DNA from: Glycomyces fuscus
Lineage (GTDB): Bacteria > Actinomycetota > Actinomycetes > Streptosporangiales > Streptosporangiaceae
NCBI GenBank assembly: GCA_002529455.1
Contig: NYMS01000006.1
Span: 310,001 to 374,000 of the forward strand
Direction: 5' to 3'
DNA length: 64,000 nucleotides
Part shown: piece after piece, positions 1 to 8,005 of the stretch
Layout of the letters: every line of letters starts with the position of its first letter
How positions within the stretch are numbered: the first letter of the stretch is position 1
Translations under genes and position numbers: made by a program
The notes under the pieces: model-generated
Told to the model about the DNA's origin: nothing
The model's input: the letters and a program-made list of their open reading frames with translations, nothing else
The model's database searches: none

Positions 1-106
1 GGCGTTCCTGACCTGGCCCTCCCTCGGCGGCCAGCCGCGGACGGCGCGGGTGCTCATGGTGGTGGTCGTACTGGTGCTGGCGGTGGCGCGGGTCCTGGGC
101 TACTGA
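1..106 (+). CDS. C-terminus of an unidentified membrane protein (partial)
   Basis: The frame open from base 2 ends at TGA 104-106 and gives 34 residues. The last 20 or so are strongly hydrophobic (VLMVVVVLVLAVARVLGY), consistent with a C-terminal membrane segment. The family cannot be named from this fragment. It does not resemble the end of a zinc-binding ZnuA protein, so the periplasmic-type binding partner of the next operon is not identifiable here. Confidence 0.5.
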   Translation, partial: AFLTWPSLGGQPRTARVLMVVVVLVLAVARVLGY

Positions 107-142
107 CCCGCAGGTCCGCAAGGGTCACGGATCCGCCATATT

Positions 143-177
143 TTGACAACCATTTTCGTTTTCGTGATAATGGAACG
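143..177 (+). promoter_or_regulatory. znuC promoter with Zur-like box; leaderless start
   Basis: A -35 hexamer TTGACA (143-148) and a -10 hexamer GATAAT (166-171) are separated by 17 bp. The GTG of znuC (178) falls where transcription should begin, so the message is probably leaderless. TGACAACCATTTTCG (144-158) matches 12 of 15 positions of an actinobacterial Zur-box core (TGAAAATCATTTTCA, from memory) and lies between the two hexamers, where a bound repressor would block polymerase. The hexamers and spacing are seen directly; Zur binding is inferred from the box and from zur at the end of the operon. Confidence 0.75.
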
Positions 178-1011
178 GTGTCTGACCAGTTCACGGCCGT
201 TACGGGCGACGCGCCGCCCGCCTTCCAGGCCGTCGACGCATGTGTGGCCTACGACGGGGTCCCCGTGCTCGACGGTGTGAGCGTCGACGTGCCGACGGGC
301 CAGACCATGGCCGTCCTGGGCCCCAACGGCTCCGGCAAGTCGACCCTGATGCGCTCGATGCTGGGCATCGTGCCCCTGAGCTCCGGCGAGGTCCTGGTGC
401 ACGGCACCCCGCTGCGCAGGTTCCGCGCCTGGCGCCGGATCGGCTACGTGCCCCAGCGGCTCACCGCCGGGGGCGCCGTGCCCGCCACCGTCCGCGAGAT
501 CGTCGCCTCCGGGCAGGTCGCCTCGCGCCGCCGCCTGTCCCTGCCCACCCGCGCCGACCGCGCGGCCGTCGACGAGGCCCTGGAGGCCGTCGGACTGGCC
601 GACCGGGGCCGCGACTCGGTGCGCGAGCTCTCCGGCGGCCAGCAGCAGCGCGTGCTCATCGCCCGCGCCCTGGCCGGGCGGCCCGACACCTTCGTCATGG
701 ACGAGCCCATGGCCGGTGTGGACGCCGAGAACCAGCGCGCGCTGGCCGACACCATCGCCCACCTGCGCGGGCGCGGCGCGACCGTGGTCCTGGTCCTGCA
801 CGAACTGGGCCCGCTGGAGAACGTGATCGAGCGCTCCGTGGTGCTGGAGTCGGGCCGCGTGGTGCACGACGGCGCCGCGCCCGCGCCCACCGGCGAGTGC
901 GCGCGGCCCGGACACGAGCACCAGCACCCCCATCCCGACCCCAACGCTCCCGACTCCGCGGCGACCACGGCCGCGGAGATGATCCGACTCGAGGTACCCG
1001 GCCGTGACTGA
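178..1011 (+). CDS. znuC: Zinc ABC transporter ATP-binding protein ZnuC
   Basis: ATPase of a high-affinity zinc (possibly manganese) importer. The 277-residue protein has Walker A GPNGSGKST (about 48-56), signature LSGGQQQR (about 151-158), Walker B TFVMDEP (about 171-177) and a switch histidine in LHE (208). The C-terminal tail is His-rich (GHEHQHPHP, about 246-254), typical of metal transporters. It starts with GTG at 178, directly on the predicted transcription start. Its end overlaps the znuB start by 8 bp, indicating translational coupling. No substrate-binding protein gene is visible next to it. Zinc rather than manganese is inferred from the Zur-family regulator in the same operon. Confidence 0.9.
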   Translation: MSDQFTAVTGDAPPAFQAVDACVAYDGVPVLDGVSVDVPTGQTMAVLGPNGSGKSTLMRSMLGIVPLSSGEVLVHGTPLRRFRAWRRIGYVPQRLTAGGAVPATVREIVASGQVASRRRLSLPTRADRAAVDEALEAVGLADRGRDSVRELSGGQQQRVLIARALAGRPDTFVMDEPMAGVDAENQRALADTIAHLRGRGATVVLVLHELGPLENVIERSVVLESGRVVHDGAAPAPTGECARPGHEHQHPHPDPNAPDSAATTAAEMIRLEVPGRD

Positions 1012-1906
1012 GCTGCTCCACTACGAGTTCATGCGGCGCGCGCTGGTCGCGGCGGTGCTCGTCGGCCTGGTCACCCCGGTCATCGGTACCTACCTCGTCC
1101 AGCGGCGCCTGGCCCTGCTCGGCGACGGCATCGGCCACGTCGCCCTGACCGGGGTGGCGCTGGGCCTGCTCACCAGTACCTCGCCGGTGCTCACCGCGGC
1201 CGTGGTGGCCACGCTGGGCGCCGTCCTCATCGAACTGGTGCGGGTGCGCGCCCGCACCAGCGGGGACGTGGCCCTGGCACTGCTGTTCTACGGCGGCATC
1301 GCGGGAGGCGTGCTGCTCATCGGGCTCACGCCCGGGGCGAGCAACGCCACGCTGGTCTCGTACCTGTTCGGCTCGGTGAGCACGGTGGAGGAGGCCGACC
1401 TGTGGGTGGTGGGCGTGCTCACCGCCGGGGTGTTCGCGGTGGTGGCGGTGTTCGGCCGTGAGCTGTTCGTGCTGTGCCAGGACGAGGAGGTGGCGCGGGC
1501 CCACGGGCTGCCGGTGCGCTTCCTGAGCGTGCTGCTGGCCGTGACCGCGGCGCTGACGGTGGTGATCGCGATGCGCGTGGTGGGCGTGCTCATGGTGAGC
1601 GCGCTGATGATCGTTCCGGTCGCCGCCGCCCAGCAGCTCACCAAGAGCTTCCGTGTGACGATGCTCCTGGCCGTGCTGATCGGACTGCTGTCCTCGGTCG
1701 GCGGCCTGACCACGTCCTTCTACGCCGAACTCTCGCCGGGTGCGACGATCGTGCTGCTGGCCCTGGCCGTCTTCGGCGTGGCGGTGGCGGTCGGCGGCGT
1801 GTTGCGCCGCACCTCCGGGCGCCGCTCCGCGGCCGCCTTCCCACCCGCCGGGGAGGGTTTGACCGGTACGATGCCCCAGAATGAGCGGGGGAGGGTGAGA
1901 CCATGA
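1004..1906 (+). CDS. znuB: Zinc ABC transporter permease ZnuB
   Basis: Integral membrane permease of the ABC-3 family, 300 residues with about eight or nine hydrophobic segments. The N-terminus carries the family sequence YEFMRRALVAA followed by GTYLVQRRLALLGDGIGHVALTGVALG. It should form the zinc channel together with ZnuC. The GTG start at 1004 overlaps the end of znuC, and the stop overlaps the ATG of zur in an ATGA junction, so all three genes form one translationally coupled operon. The C-terminal 40 residues are Arg/Gly-rich and probably cytoplasmic. Confidence 0.9.
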   Translation: MTELLHYEFMRRALVAAVLVGLVTPVIGTYLVQRRLALLGDGIGHVALTGVALGLLTSTSPVLTAAVVATLGAVLIELVRVRARTSGDVALALLFYGGIAGGVLLIGLTPGASNATLVSYLFGSVSTVEEADLWVVGVLTAGVFAVVAVFGRELFVLCQDEEVARAHGLPVRFLSVLLAVTAALTVVIAMRVVGVLMVSALMIVPVAAAQQLTKSFRVTMLLAVLIGLLSSVGGLTTSFYAELSPGATIVLLALAVFGVAVAVGGVLRRTSGRRSAAAFPPAGEGLTGTMPQNERGRVRP

Positions 1907-2274
1907 GTACACGACGCGAAGCGGTCCGTCAGGCACTGACCGGGTCCTCCGGTTTCCGCAGTGCCCAGGACCTGTACGCGGACCTGCGCGCCGACGGTTC
2001 CAAGATCGGCCTGACCACCGTCTACCGGGCGCTCCAGGCGCTGAGCGACTCCGGCGAGGTGGACGTGCTGCGCACCGACGAGGGCGAGGCCGTCTACCGG
2101 GCGTGCGACACCGAGAGCCACCACCACCACATCGTGTGCCGGGTGTGCGCCACCGCGGTGGAGATCGAGGGCCCCACGGTGGAGAAGTGGGCCGCCGAGA
2201 TGGGCTCCCGGCACGGCTTCACCGGTGTGACGCACACCGTCGAGGTCTTCGGGACCTGCGCCAACTGCTCCTAG
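1903..2274 (+). CDS. zur: Zinc uptake regulator Zur (Fur family)
   Basis: A 123-residue Fur-family repressor. A winged helix occupies about residues 1-70 (LTTVYRALQALSDSGEV). The metal-binding dimerisation part has HHHHIVCRVC with Cys79 and Cys82, and CANC with Cys119 and Cys122, the structural zinc-cysteine pairs of the family. Zur is favoured over Fur because the gene is last in a zinc transporter operon and precedes uppS/recO, as in other actinomycetes. The stop TAG (2272-2274) is part of the CTAG target of the adjacent insertion sequence, which leaves the reading frame intact but separates the gene from its original downstream sequence. Confidence 0.88.
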   Translation: MSTRREAVRQALTGSSGFRSAQDLYADLRADGSKIGLTTVYRALQALSDSGEVDVLRTDEGEAVYRACDTESHHHHIVCRVCATAVEIEGPTVEKWAAEMGSRHGFTGVTHTVEVFGTCANCS

Positions 2275-3204
2275 GGCCTGTTTTGTAGAAGTGGGTGTGT
2301 GGCAGGGCCTGCTCTGGCACCGTGGATGGCGTGCCCGGACGTCATGAACTCTCCGATGCCGAGTGGGCCCTGCTCGCCCCTCTCATGCCCGCCGACCCGC
2401 GCAAGGGCAAGAAGTGGGCCGACCACCGCCGCATCGTCAACGGCATCCTGTTCCGCGCCCGTACCGGCATCCCCTGGCGTGACCTGCCCGAACGCTACGG
2501 CCCCTGGGAGACCGTCGCGGGCCGTCACCGCCGCTGGTCCCTCGACGGCACCTGGCAACGCATCGCCGACCGGCTGCGCATCGACGCCGACAGCGGCGAG
2601 GAACTCATCGTCGGGATCGACTCCACCAGTGTCCGTGCCCACCAGCACGCCGCCGGAGCGGCGAAAAAGGGGAAACAGCACGGGACGAACCGGACGGGGC
2701 CGAGGCCCTGGGCCGCTCCCGGGGCGGGCTGACCACCAAACTCCACCTACTCGCCGACCAGCACCGGCGGCCCCTGGTGCTGGCAACCAGCCCCGGCCAG
2801 CGCGGGGACAGTGTGATGTTCGAGCCGTTGATGGCCGCGTTGCGGTTGCCCCGCCGGGTGGGCAGGCCCCGGACCCGCCCGGACCGTGTGCTGGGCGACA
2901 AGGCCTACTCCAGCCGGGCGAACCGGGATCACCTCAGGCGTCGCAAGATCAAGGCGACCATCGCCCAGCCCAAGGACCAGCGTGAGAACCGCCGCCGTAA
3001 GGGATCGGCGGGCGGCAGGCCCCCGGTCTTCGACCGGGAGGCCTACCGGGGCCGCAACACCGTGGAACGGTGTATCAACCTGCTCAAGCAGAACCGGGCG
3101 GTCGCGACCCGCTACGACAAGCGGGCCACGATCTTCGACGGGACCGTGTTAGTGGCCTCGATCCGGATCTGGCTCCGAGACCTCACCCGTCTAAAAAACA
3201 GTGC
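2275..3204 (+). mobile_element. IS5-family insertion sequence (about 930 bp) with CTAG target duplication
   Basis: The element is bounded by CTAG at 2271-2274 and 3205-3208. Its terminal inverted repeats are imperfect: the left end GGCCTGTTTTGTAGA and the reverse complement of the right end GCACTGTTTTTTAGA agree at 12 of 15 positions. It carries a two-frame transposase with a DDE catalytic set. The left CTAG supplies the zur stop codon and the right CTAG supplies the transposase stop codon. IS5-family membership (IS427-like group) is from recognition of the transposase. The exact ends are inferred from the repeats. Confidence 0.85.
2331..2732 (+). CDS. IS5-family transposase, N-terminal frame (orfA)
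   Basis: The first transposase frame carries the DUF4096-type start (HELSDAEWALLAPLMP), the GIPWRDLPERYGPWETV motif and the first catalytic aspartate in IVGIDSTSV. GTG 2331 is preferred; an upstream in-frame GTG at 2295 is possible. The frame runs on to a stop at 2730-2732, but the conserved sequence crosses into the -1 frame at the run GCGAAAAAGGGG (2661-2672). AAA-AAG at 2664-2669 is a plausible slippage site. The product would be a fusion of about 292 residues, normal for this group. Confidence 0.8.
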   Translation: MPGRHELSDAEWALLAPLMPADPRKGKKWADHRRIVNGILFRARTGIPWRDLPERYGPWETVAGRHRRWSLDGTWQRIADRLRIDADSGEELIVGIDSTSVRAHQHAAGAAKKGKQHGTNRTGPRPWAAPGAG

Positions 3205-3208
3205 CTAG
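2669..3208 (+). CDS. IS5-family transposase, C-terminal frame (orfB, reached by -1 frameshift)
   Basis: The second frame begins with the family motif LGRSRGGLTTKLHLL, then the second catalytic Asp in VLGDKAYSS and the catalytic Glu in NTVERCINLLKQNR, ending at IRIWLRDL. The ATG at 2777 is internal to the conserved region, so translation most likely arrives by frameshift from the upstream frame. The stop TAG (3206-3208) lies in the duplicated target CTAG, outside the element. The element therefore seems to depend on its insertion site for transposase termination. All three DDE residues are present, so the copy looks intact. Confidence 0.8.
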   Translation, partial: GETARDEPDGAEALGRSRGGLTTKLHLLADQHRRPLVLATSPGQRGDSVMFEPLMAALRLPRRVGRPRTRPDRVLGDKAYSSRANRDHLRRRKIKATIAQPKDQRENRRRKGSAGGRPPVFDREAYRGRNTVERCINLLKQNRAVATRYDKRATIFDGTVLVASIRIWLRDLTRLKNSA

Positions 3209-3380
3209 GGCCGTCCGGCGGCGGACCGCCCCCGTTCCCGCGCCGGGCGGTGCCCGCCCCGGGGCCGCCCGCGCGGACGGCCCCGGCGTCGGCGCCCCGG
3301 CTCCGGCGGCGCACCGGCGCCCGCCGCGCCCGCGCCCCGGGGGCGGGAACCGACCGCCCGCCGGCGGCGGTGGAGCGGCG

Positions 3381-4193
3381 TCAGTCCCGGCGCAGCGGGT
3401 CCAGGGCGGGGCGTTTGGGGCTGACGTTGTCGCCCGAGGAGCGACCGGTGAGACGGCGGCCGATCCACGGCACCAGGAACTCGCGCGCCCAGTTCAGGTC
3501 CTCCTGGCGGGCGGAGCGCCAGTCGCGCGGGTCGGCGGGCGGCCACGGCTGCTTCCAGTCGCCCTCCACGGGCACACCGAGCACCCCGGCCACGCGCAGC
3601 GCCATGCGGCGGTGGCCCTCCGGCGACAGGTGCAGGCGGTCCCAGCTCCAGGCGCGGGGGTCGTCCAGGATGCGCATGCTCCACACGTCCACCACGTCGC
3701 AGCCGTAGCGGTCGGCGATGGCCCGCAGGTGCATGTTGTACGTGGCGATCCGGCCGCGCATGTGGCGCATCACCGGCTGCCAGTTGGTGTCGAAGCCCGT
3801 GAAGATGACGATGCGCGCGCCGGTCCGGCTGAGCTCCTCCACCGCCCGGGCGAAGGTCACGGCCACGGCGTCGGGGTCGCTGCCGGGGCGGATGATGTCG
3901 TTGCCGCCCCCGCACAGCGTGATCAGGTCCGGGGAGAGCTCGACCGCCCGGGGAACCTGCTCGGTGGCGATCTGGTCGATGAGCTTGCCGCGCACCGCGA
4001 GGTTGGCGTAGCGCACCTCGGCGACGTGGTCGGCGAGGTGTTCGGCCAGGCGGTCGGCCCAGCCCCGGTAGCGGCCGTCGGGTGCGCCGCCGCCGTCCGG
4101 GTAGGGGTCGCTCATGCCCTCGGTGAAGCTGTCACCGAGGGCGACGTAGGACAGGATGTCCTGGTGCACCACGTTCGTCCCAAAGCCGCTCAT
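3381..4193 (-). CDS. SGNH/GDSL-type hydrolase (paralogue 1)
   Basis: A 270-residue SGNH-hydrolase esterase/lipase. Block I is ALGDSFTEG (nucleophile Ser near residue 22), block III is GGGNDI, and block V is DRLHLSPEGHR with the catalytic Asp-x-x-His pair. There is no signal peptide, so it is probably cytoplasmic. It is strongly similar along its whole length to the gene at 4300-5100, including the C-terminal block [14 protein letters not shown], so the two are a tandem duplication. The substrate is unknown. The 106 bp between the paralogues show no convincing regulatory site. Confidence 0.85.
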   Translation of the reverse strand: MSGFGTNVVHQDILSYVALGDSFTEGMSDPYPDGGGAPDGRYRGWADRLAEHLADHVAEVRYANLAVRGKLIDQIATEQVPRAVELSPDLITLCGGGNDIIRPGSDPDAVAVTFARAVEELSRTGARIVIFTGFDTNWQPVMRHMRGRIATYNMHLRAIADRYGCDVVDVWSMRILDDPRAWSWDRLHLSPEGHRRMALRVAGVLGVPVEGDWKQPWPPADPRDWRSARQEDLNWAREFLVPWIGRRLTGRSSGDNVSPKRPALDPLRRD

Positions 4194-4299
4194 AGTGCCC
4201 GATCATCCAACTCCGCGCCAGGGTTACGCGACAGTAGGTTGAGCCTTTCCGGCGTTTTGGGAGTCACCTCACACCGGGGCCGCGAACGTCCCCCCGCGG

Positions 4300-5100
4300 T
4301 CAGCGGTCCTTGGTGATCCGGGTCAGCTCCGGGCGCTTGGCCGTGACCGTGTCACCGGAGGAGCGCCCCGTCAGGCGGCGGCCGATCCACGGGCCGAGCG
4401 ACTCCCTGATCCAGGTCAGGTCCTCCCGGCGCGCACGGGCCCAGCTGACCGGTTCGCTGTCCGGCCACGGCTCGTCCCAGCGCTCCGCCACCGGCACGCC
4501 GACCACCTCGGCCACGCGCAGCGCCAGCCGGCGGTGCCCCTCGGGAGACATGTGCAGCCGGTCCTCGTCCCAGGCGCGGGAGTCGGTGAGCACCGTCATC
4601 GGCCACTGGTCCACCAGGAGGCAGCCGTGCTTGTCGGCCACGGCGCGCACGTGCATGTAGTAGCGAGCGAACAGGCCGATGGTGCCGCGCATGTAGCCCG
4701 TGTTGACGTTGACGCCGGTGAAGAGCACGACCTGGCTCCCGGCGGCGCGCAGGCGGCCCACCGTGTGGTCCAGGATCCGGGCCATCCGCTCGGGGTCCCC
4801 GCCCGGGCGCAGCAGGTCGTTGCCGCCCGCGCTCAGGGTGACCAGGTCCGGGGCCATCGCCAGGGCGGGCGGGAGCTGGTCGGTGACGATCTGGCGCATG
4901 AGCTTGCCGCGCACCGCCAGGTTCGCGTACACGATCTCGCCCAGGTGGTCGGCCAGGTGCTCGGCCAACCGGTCGGCCCAGCCGCGGAAGCCCGCGCCCG
5001 GCTCCGGGTAGGGGTCGCCCACGCCCTCGGTGAAGCTGTCGCCCACCGAGACGAGCGACATGCCCTGCCTGAGCAGCGGACCGTCCGAACCTGCCATCAT
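4300..5100 (-). CDS. SGNH/GDSL-type hydrolase (paralogue 2)
   Basis: A 266-residue SGNH hydrolase with SVGDSFTEG (block I), SAGGNDLL (block III) and [12 protein letters not shown] (block V). The start codon overlaps the uppS stop (ATGA at 5100-5097), and a second ATG follows at once. GGAGAAG at the end of uppS serves as ribosome binding site for either. The overlap indicates co-transcription with uppS and recO. Its close relation to the neighbour at 3381-4193 indicates local duplication. No membrane or export signal is seen; the physiological ester is not predictable from sequence. Confidence 0.85.
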   Translation of the reverse strand: MMAGSDGPLLRQGMSLVSVGDSFTEGVGDPYPEPGAGFRGWADRLAEHLADHLGEIVYANLAVRGKLMRQIVTDQLPPALAMAPDLVTLSAGGNDLLRPGGDPERMARILDHTVGRLRAAGSQVVLFTGVNVNTGYMRGTIGLFARYYMHVRAVADKHGCLLVDQWPMTVLTDSRAWDEDRLHMSPEGHRRLALRVAEVVGVPVAERWDEPWPDSEPVSWARARREDLTWIRESLGPWIGRRLTGRSSGDTVTAKRPELTRITKDR

Positions 5101-5918
5101 TTCTTCTCCTCCGACACGGGGTTGGGCACGGCACCGCCGTAGCGGCGGTCCCGGCTCGCGTAGATCTCACAGGCCCGCCACAGGTCGCGGCGGTCGAAGT
5201 CCGGCCAGAGCGTGTCCAGGAAGACGAACTCGGCGTAGGCGGACTGCCAGAGGAGGAAGTTGGACGTGCGCTGCTCGCCGGAGGAGCGCACGAACAGGTC
5301 CACGGGCGGAACGTCGGGGGCGTACAGGTGCTGGTAGAGGGTGTCCTCGGTGATCTTCTCCGGGGAGATCAGCCCCGCCGCGGCCTTGCGGGCCAGCTCG
5401 CGCGCGGCGTCGACGATCTCGGCCTGGCCGCCGTAGTTCACGCAGAACTGGAGGGTGAGCGCGGTGTTGTCCCTGGTCATCTCCTCCGCGTCCTGGAGTT
5501 CGCGGATGACGCTCTTCCACAGCCGTCCCGCGCGCCCGGCCCAGCGCACGCGGACGCCGCGCGCGTGCAGCTCGTCGCGGCGCCTGCGGATGGTGTCGCG
5601 GTTGAAGCCCATCAGGAAGCGCACCTCCTCGGGCGAGCGCTTCCAGTTCTCGGTGGAGAAGGCGTAGGCGGAGAGGTTGGGCACGCCCATCTCCAGGGCG
5701 CCGTCGATCACGTCGAAGAGCGAGGACTCACCGGCCTTGTGCCCCTCGGTCCGCGCCAGTCCGCGCTCCTTGGCCCAGCGGCCGTTGCCGTCCATGACCA
5801 CGGCCACGTGCCGGGGCACCAGCTGGGCGGGGAGCTCGGGGGGACGCGCGCCGCTGGGGTGCGGAGCGGGCGCGGTGTACTCCCGCCGGTTACCGGTGTC
5901 GAAGCTGAACAGACTCAA
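5097..5918 (-). CDS. uppS: Isoprenyl (polyprenyl) diphosphate synthase, UppS family
   Basis: A cis-prenyltransferase making the polyprenyl diphosphate carrier lipid for cell-wall synthesis. The signatures are [31 protein letters not shown] and [20 protein letters not shown]; the last is the conserved C-terminal active-site and dimer region. The open frame extends further upstream, but that part overlaps recO and is non-conserved. TTG at 5918 overlaps the recO TGA and has GTGGAG upstream, giving 273 residues, usual for actinobacterial homologues with an N-terminal extension. The start is therefore moderately certain. The product chain length cannot be predicted. Confidence 0.88.
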   Translation of the reverse strand: MSLFSFDTGNRREYTAPAPHPSGARPPELPAQLVPRHVAVVMDGNGRWAKERGLARTEGHKAGESSLFDVIDGALEMGVPNLSAYAFSTENWKRSPEEVRFLMGFNRDTIRRRRDELHARGVRVRWAGRAGRLWKSVIRELQDAEEMTRDNTALTLQFCVNYGGQAEIVDAARELARKAAAGLISPEKITEDTLYQHLYAPDVPPVDLFVRSSGEQRTSNFLLWQSAYAEFVFLDTLWPDFDRRDLWRACEIYASRDRRYGGAVPNPVSEEKK

Positions 5919-6646
5919 GAACGCTCCACATGGCGCAGTGATCGGATTCCGTTTTCCAGGTGCCACTGTAGGTAGGCCGCGACCAGCCCGCTGCACTCGG
6001 AGCGCTGCCTGCCCCCGCTGGCGTCCGCGCTCTCCCAGTCCCCTCCGAGCAGGGCCGACATCAGTCGGAGCGTATCCGGGGACGGGTGCACGGAGCCGTG
6101 GGGACGGCACACCGTGCAGACCATACCTCCGGCGTGGACCGCGAACGCGCGGTGCTCCCCCCGGCTGCCGCAGCGGGCGCACTCGGCCAGGGAGGGGGCG
6201 TACCCGGCGACGGCGAGCGAGCGCAGCAGGTAGGCGTCCAGGACCAGCCGGGAGTCGTGGCTGCCCTCACCCAGGGTACGCAACGCGCCGATGAGCAGGA
6301 GGAACTGGCGCAGCGCCGGGTCCTTCTCGACCGCGACGACCTTCTCGGCGGTCTCCAGCATCGCCGTGGCGGCGGTGTAGCGGGAGTAGTCGGACACGAC
6401 CGCCTCGCCGTAGGAGCGCACGGTCTCGGCCTGGGTGATGACGTCCAGCGTGCGGCCCGCGTGCAGCTGGAGGTCGACGTGGGTGCACGGCTCCAGGCGG
6501 GCGCCGAAGCGGGACCTGGTCCGGCGCACCCCCTTGCCGACGGCACGGACCAGTCCGGTGCGCCGGGTCAGGAGGGTGACGATGCGGTCGGCCTCGCCGA
6601 GCTTCTGGTTGCGCAGGACGACACCCTCGTCGCGGTAGAGACTCAC
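5915..6646 (-). CDS. recO: DNA repair protein RecO
   Basis: Recombination mediator of the RecFOR pathway, which helps load RecA at gaps. The 243-residue protein has an N-terminal OB fold ([22 protein letters not shown]) and a zinc site formed by CARC (about residue 160) and CTVCRPHG. Length and both regions fit the family. The ATG at 6646 is close to the start of the divergent spacer. The stop overlaps the proposed uppS start, and the recO-uppS pair is a common actinobacterial arrangement. Confidence 0.9.
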   Translation of the reverse strand: MSLYRDEGVVLRNQKLGEADRIVTLLTRRTGLVRAVGKGVRRTRSRFGARLEPCTHVDLQLHAGRTLDVITQAETVRSYGEAVVSDYSRYTAATAMLETAEKVVAVEKDPALRQFLLLIGALRTLGEGSHDSRLVLDAYLLRSLAVAGYAPSLAECARCGSRGEHRAFAVHAGGMVCTVCRPHGSVHPSPDTLRLMSALLGGDWESADASGGRQRSECSGLVAAYLQWHLENGIRSLRHVERS

Positions 6647-6959
6647 ACCCCCATTGTCGCGGATACCGAGGACCGTCCACGCGGACGGTGGAACCCAAAA
6701 CCCCTCTATGAGCAGCTTTATTACGGTTTGGTTTCCCTTTTTGCGACATTTGCTCTACTCTCACGCGCTAGGCGCTCCGCGTCGGGCCCGCCCCTTCCCC
6801 GCGGCGCCACCGGAGCGGCCGCGCGCATCCCGCGCGCTCCCCGACACGGGTCATCCGAGACCCGAGGGGCACGAGCGAGGACCCGCCCGAGTGCGGGCCC
6901 CACACGAGCGGCGCCCCGCCGCGTCCGTGCCCCACCGTCCCGTTCCCGAGGAGGGCGAT
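6647..6959 (+). other. 313-bp divergent spacer between recO and the CAP-domain gene
   Basis: It holds an inverted repeat ACCGTCC-acgc-GGACGGT (6672-6689) near the recO start and an unusually AT-rich stretch at about 6710-6762, which is the likely promoter zone. No convincing pair of hexamers could be fixed. A long GC-rich leader precedes the CAP-domain gene, and GAGGAGGG just before 6960 is a strong ribosome binding site. I could not match the leader to a known riboswitch. Confidence 0.4.
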
Positions 6960-7847
6960 ATGGCGCGTGGTCGCCGAGGCAGGCGCAGGAAGAGCGCCGA
7001 CGGACACCGCCGCACCGAGCGCGTGCGGCGCTCCTTACCGCTCGCGGTACCCCTGGCCGCGGTCCCCGTCGGCCTGGTACTGGCGGGCGCGCTGCTGTTC
7101 GCCGGCGCCGACTCCGGCCTCAACCCCTTCCAGAACACGGCGAGCGGCCAGGCGCAGGAGGGAGGGGCCGGTACCGCGGTCACCGACGACTCACTCGTGC
7201 CCGAGGCCTCCGACGACGCCGACTTCTTCGCCTCGCCCACCGCGGAGCCGGAGCGGGAGCCGACGCCCTCCGGGGACGGCGGTGAGCCGCAGAGCGCGCA
7301 GGCCTCCTCGGTGCCCGAGGACGCCGGGGACGAGGAGTCCGGAGGCGGTGACGGCGGTGGCGGCGGCACGGGGTCCGGCGGCGCGGGCGCGGGCGGCGGA
7401 GCCGACGGCGGCGGCAGCGGTGCCGGTGGCGGCGGCGGAACCGGGGACGGCGGCGGGGACGGCGGTTCCGGTGCCCCCTCGGGCGGGGTCACCGACCAGG
7501 TCGTGAGCCTGGTCAACGCCCAGCGCGCCGACGCCGGGTGCGGCCCGCTGCGGGCGGACTCGCGGCTGACCGCCGCCGCCCAGGAGCACAGCGAGGACAT
7601 GGACCGGCGCGACTACATGAGCCACCAGAGCCCCGAGGGCGAGGGCCCCGGCGACCGGGCCGACCGCCACGGCTACGACGCCTGGGGCGCGGAGAACGTC
7701 GCCAAGGGGCAGACCAGCCCCCAGCAGGTGATGGACGCCTGGATGAACAGCGACGGGCACCGCAGGAACATCCTCAACTGCGACCTGGTCGCGATCGGTG
7801 TCGGCGAGTCCGGCAACGCCTGGACCCAGATGTTCGGCTGGGAGTAG
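6960..7847 (+). CDS. Membrane-anchored or secreted CAP-domain (SCP/PR-1) protein
   Basis: The 295-residue protein begins with a very basic cytoplasmic stretch (MARGRRGRRRK...), followed by a hydrophobic segment at about 27-49 that is a signal anchor or signal peptide. An acidic Ser/Pro linker and a Gly-rich repeat linker (about 122-170) lead to a CAP domain at about 175-295. CAP signatures are the histidine in MSHQSPEG, WGAENVAKG and HRRNILNC. Such proteins act outside the cell; their activity in bacteria is mostly unknown. ATG 6960 is chosen for its GAGGAGGG site; the frame is open upstream but without coding character. Confidence 0.85.
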   Translation: MARGRRGRRRKSADGHRRTERVRRSLPLAVPLAAVPVGLVLAGALLFAGADSGLNPFQNTASGQAQEGGAGTAVTDDSLVPEASDDADFFASPTAEPEREPTPSGDGGEPQSAQASSVPEDAGDEESGGGDGGGGGTGSGGAGAGGGADGGGSGAGGGGGTGDGGGDGGSGAPSGGVTDQVVSLVNAQRADAGCGPLRADSRLTAAAQEHSEDMDRRDYMSHQSPEGEGPGDRADRHGYDAWGAENVAKGQTSPQQVMDAWMNSDGHRRNILNCDLVAIGVGESGNAWTQMFGWE

Positions 7848-7853
7848 TCCCGC

Positions 7854-7911
7854 CCGCACGCGCGTCGGGCCGCCCTACCCCCCCGGGGGGGGCGGCCCGA
7901 CGCGCGTGCGG
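7854..7911 (+). terminator. Very long perfect hairpin terminator
   Basis: The 22-nt arms 7854-7875 and 7890-7911 pair perfectly, and the C5/G5 in the 14-nt loop can extend the stem. It begins 6 bp after the CAP-domain stop codon. There is no T-tract, as is common for actinobacterial terminators. Confidence 0.8.
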
Positions 7912-8005
7912 CCCCCCGTCCCGGAGGCTTCGGCGAGTACGTCGGCGCCGACCGGTAGTGTGGTCCGCCGTCGCGACCCCGCGCGGCCCGACGGGAGGTG
8001 GCACT

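Noticed and set aside
6690-6959. A riboswitch (for example cyclic-di-AMP type) upstream of the CAP-domain gene
   Set aside because: The leader is long and structured, but I could not place the conserved core elements, so it is left as unassigned spacer.
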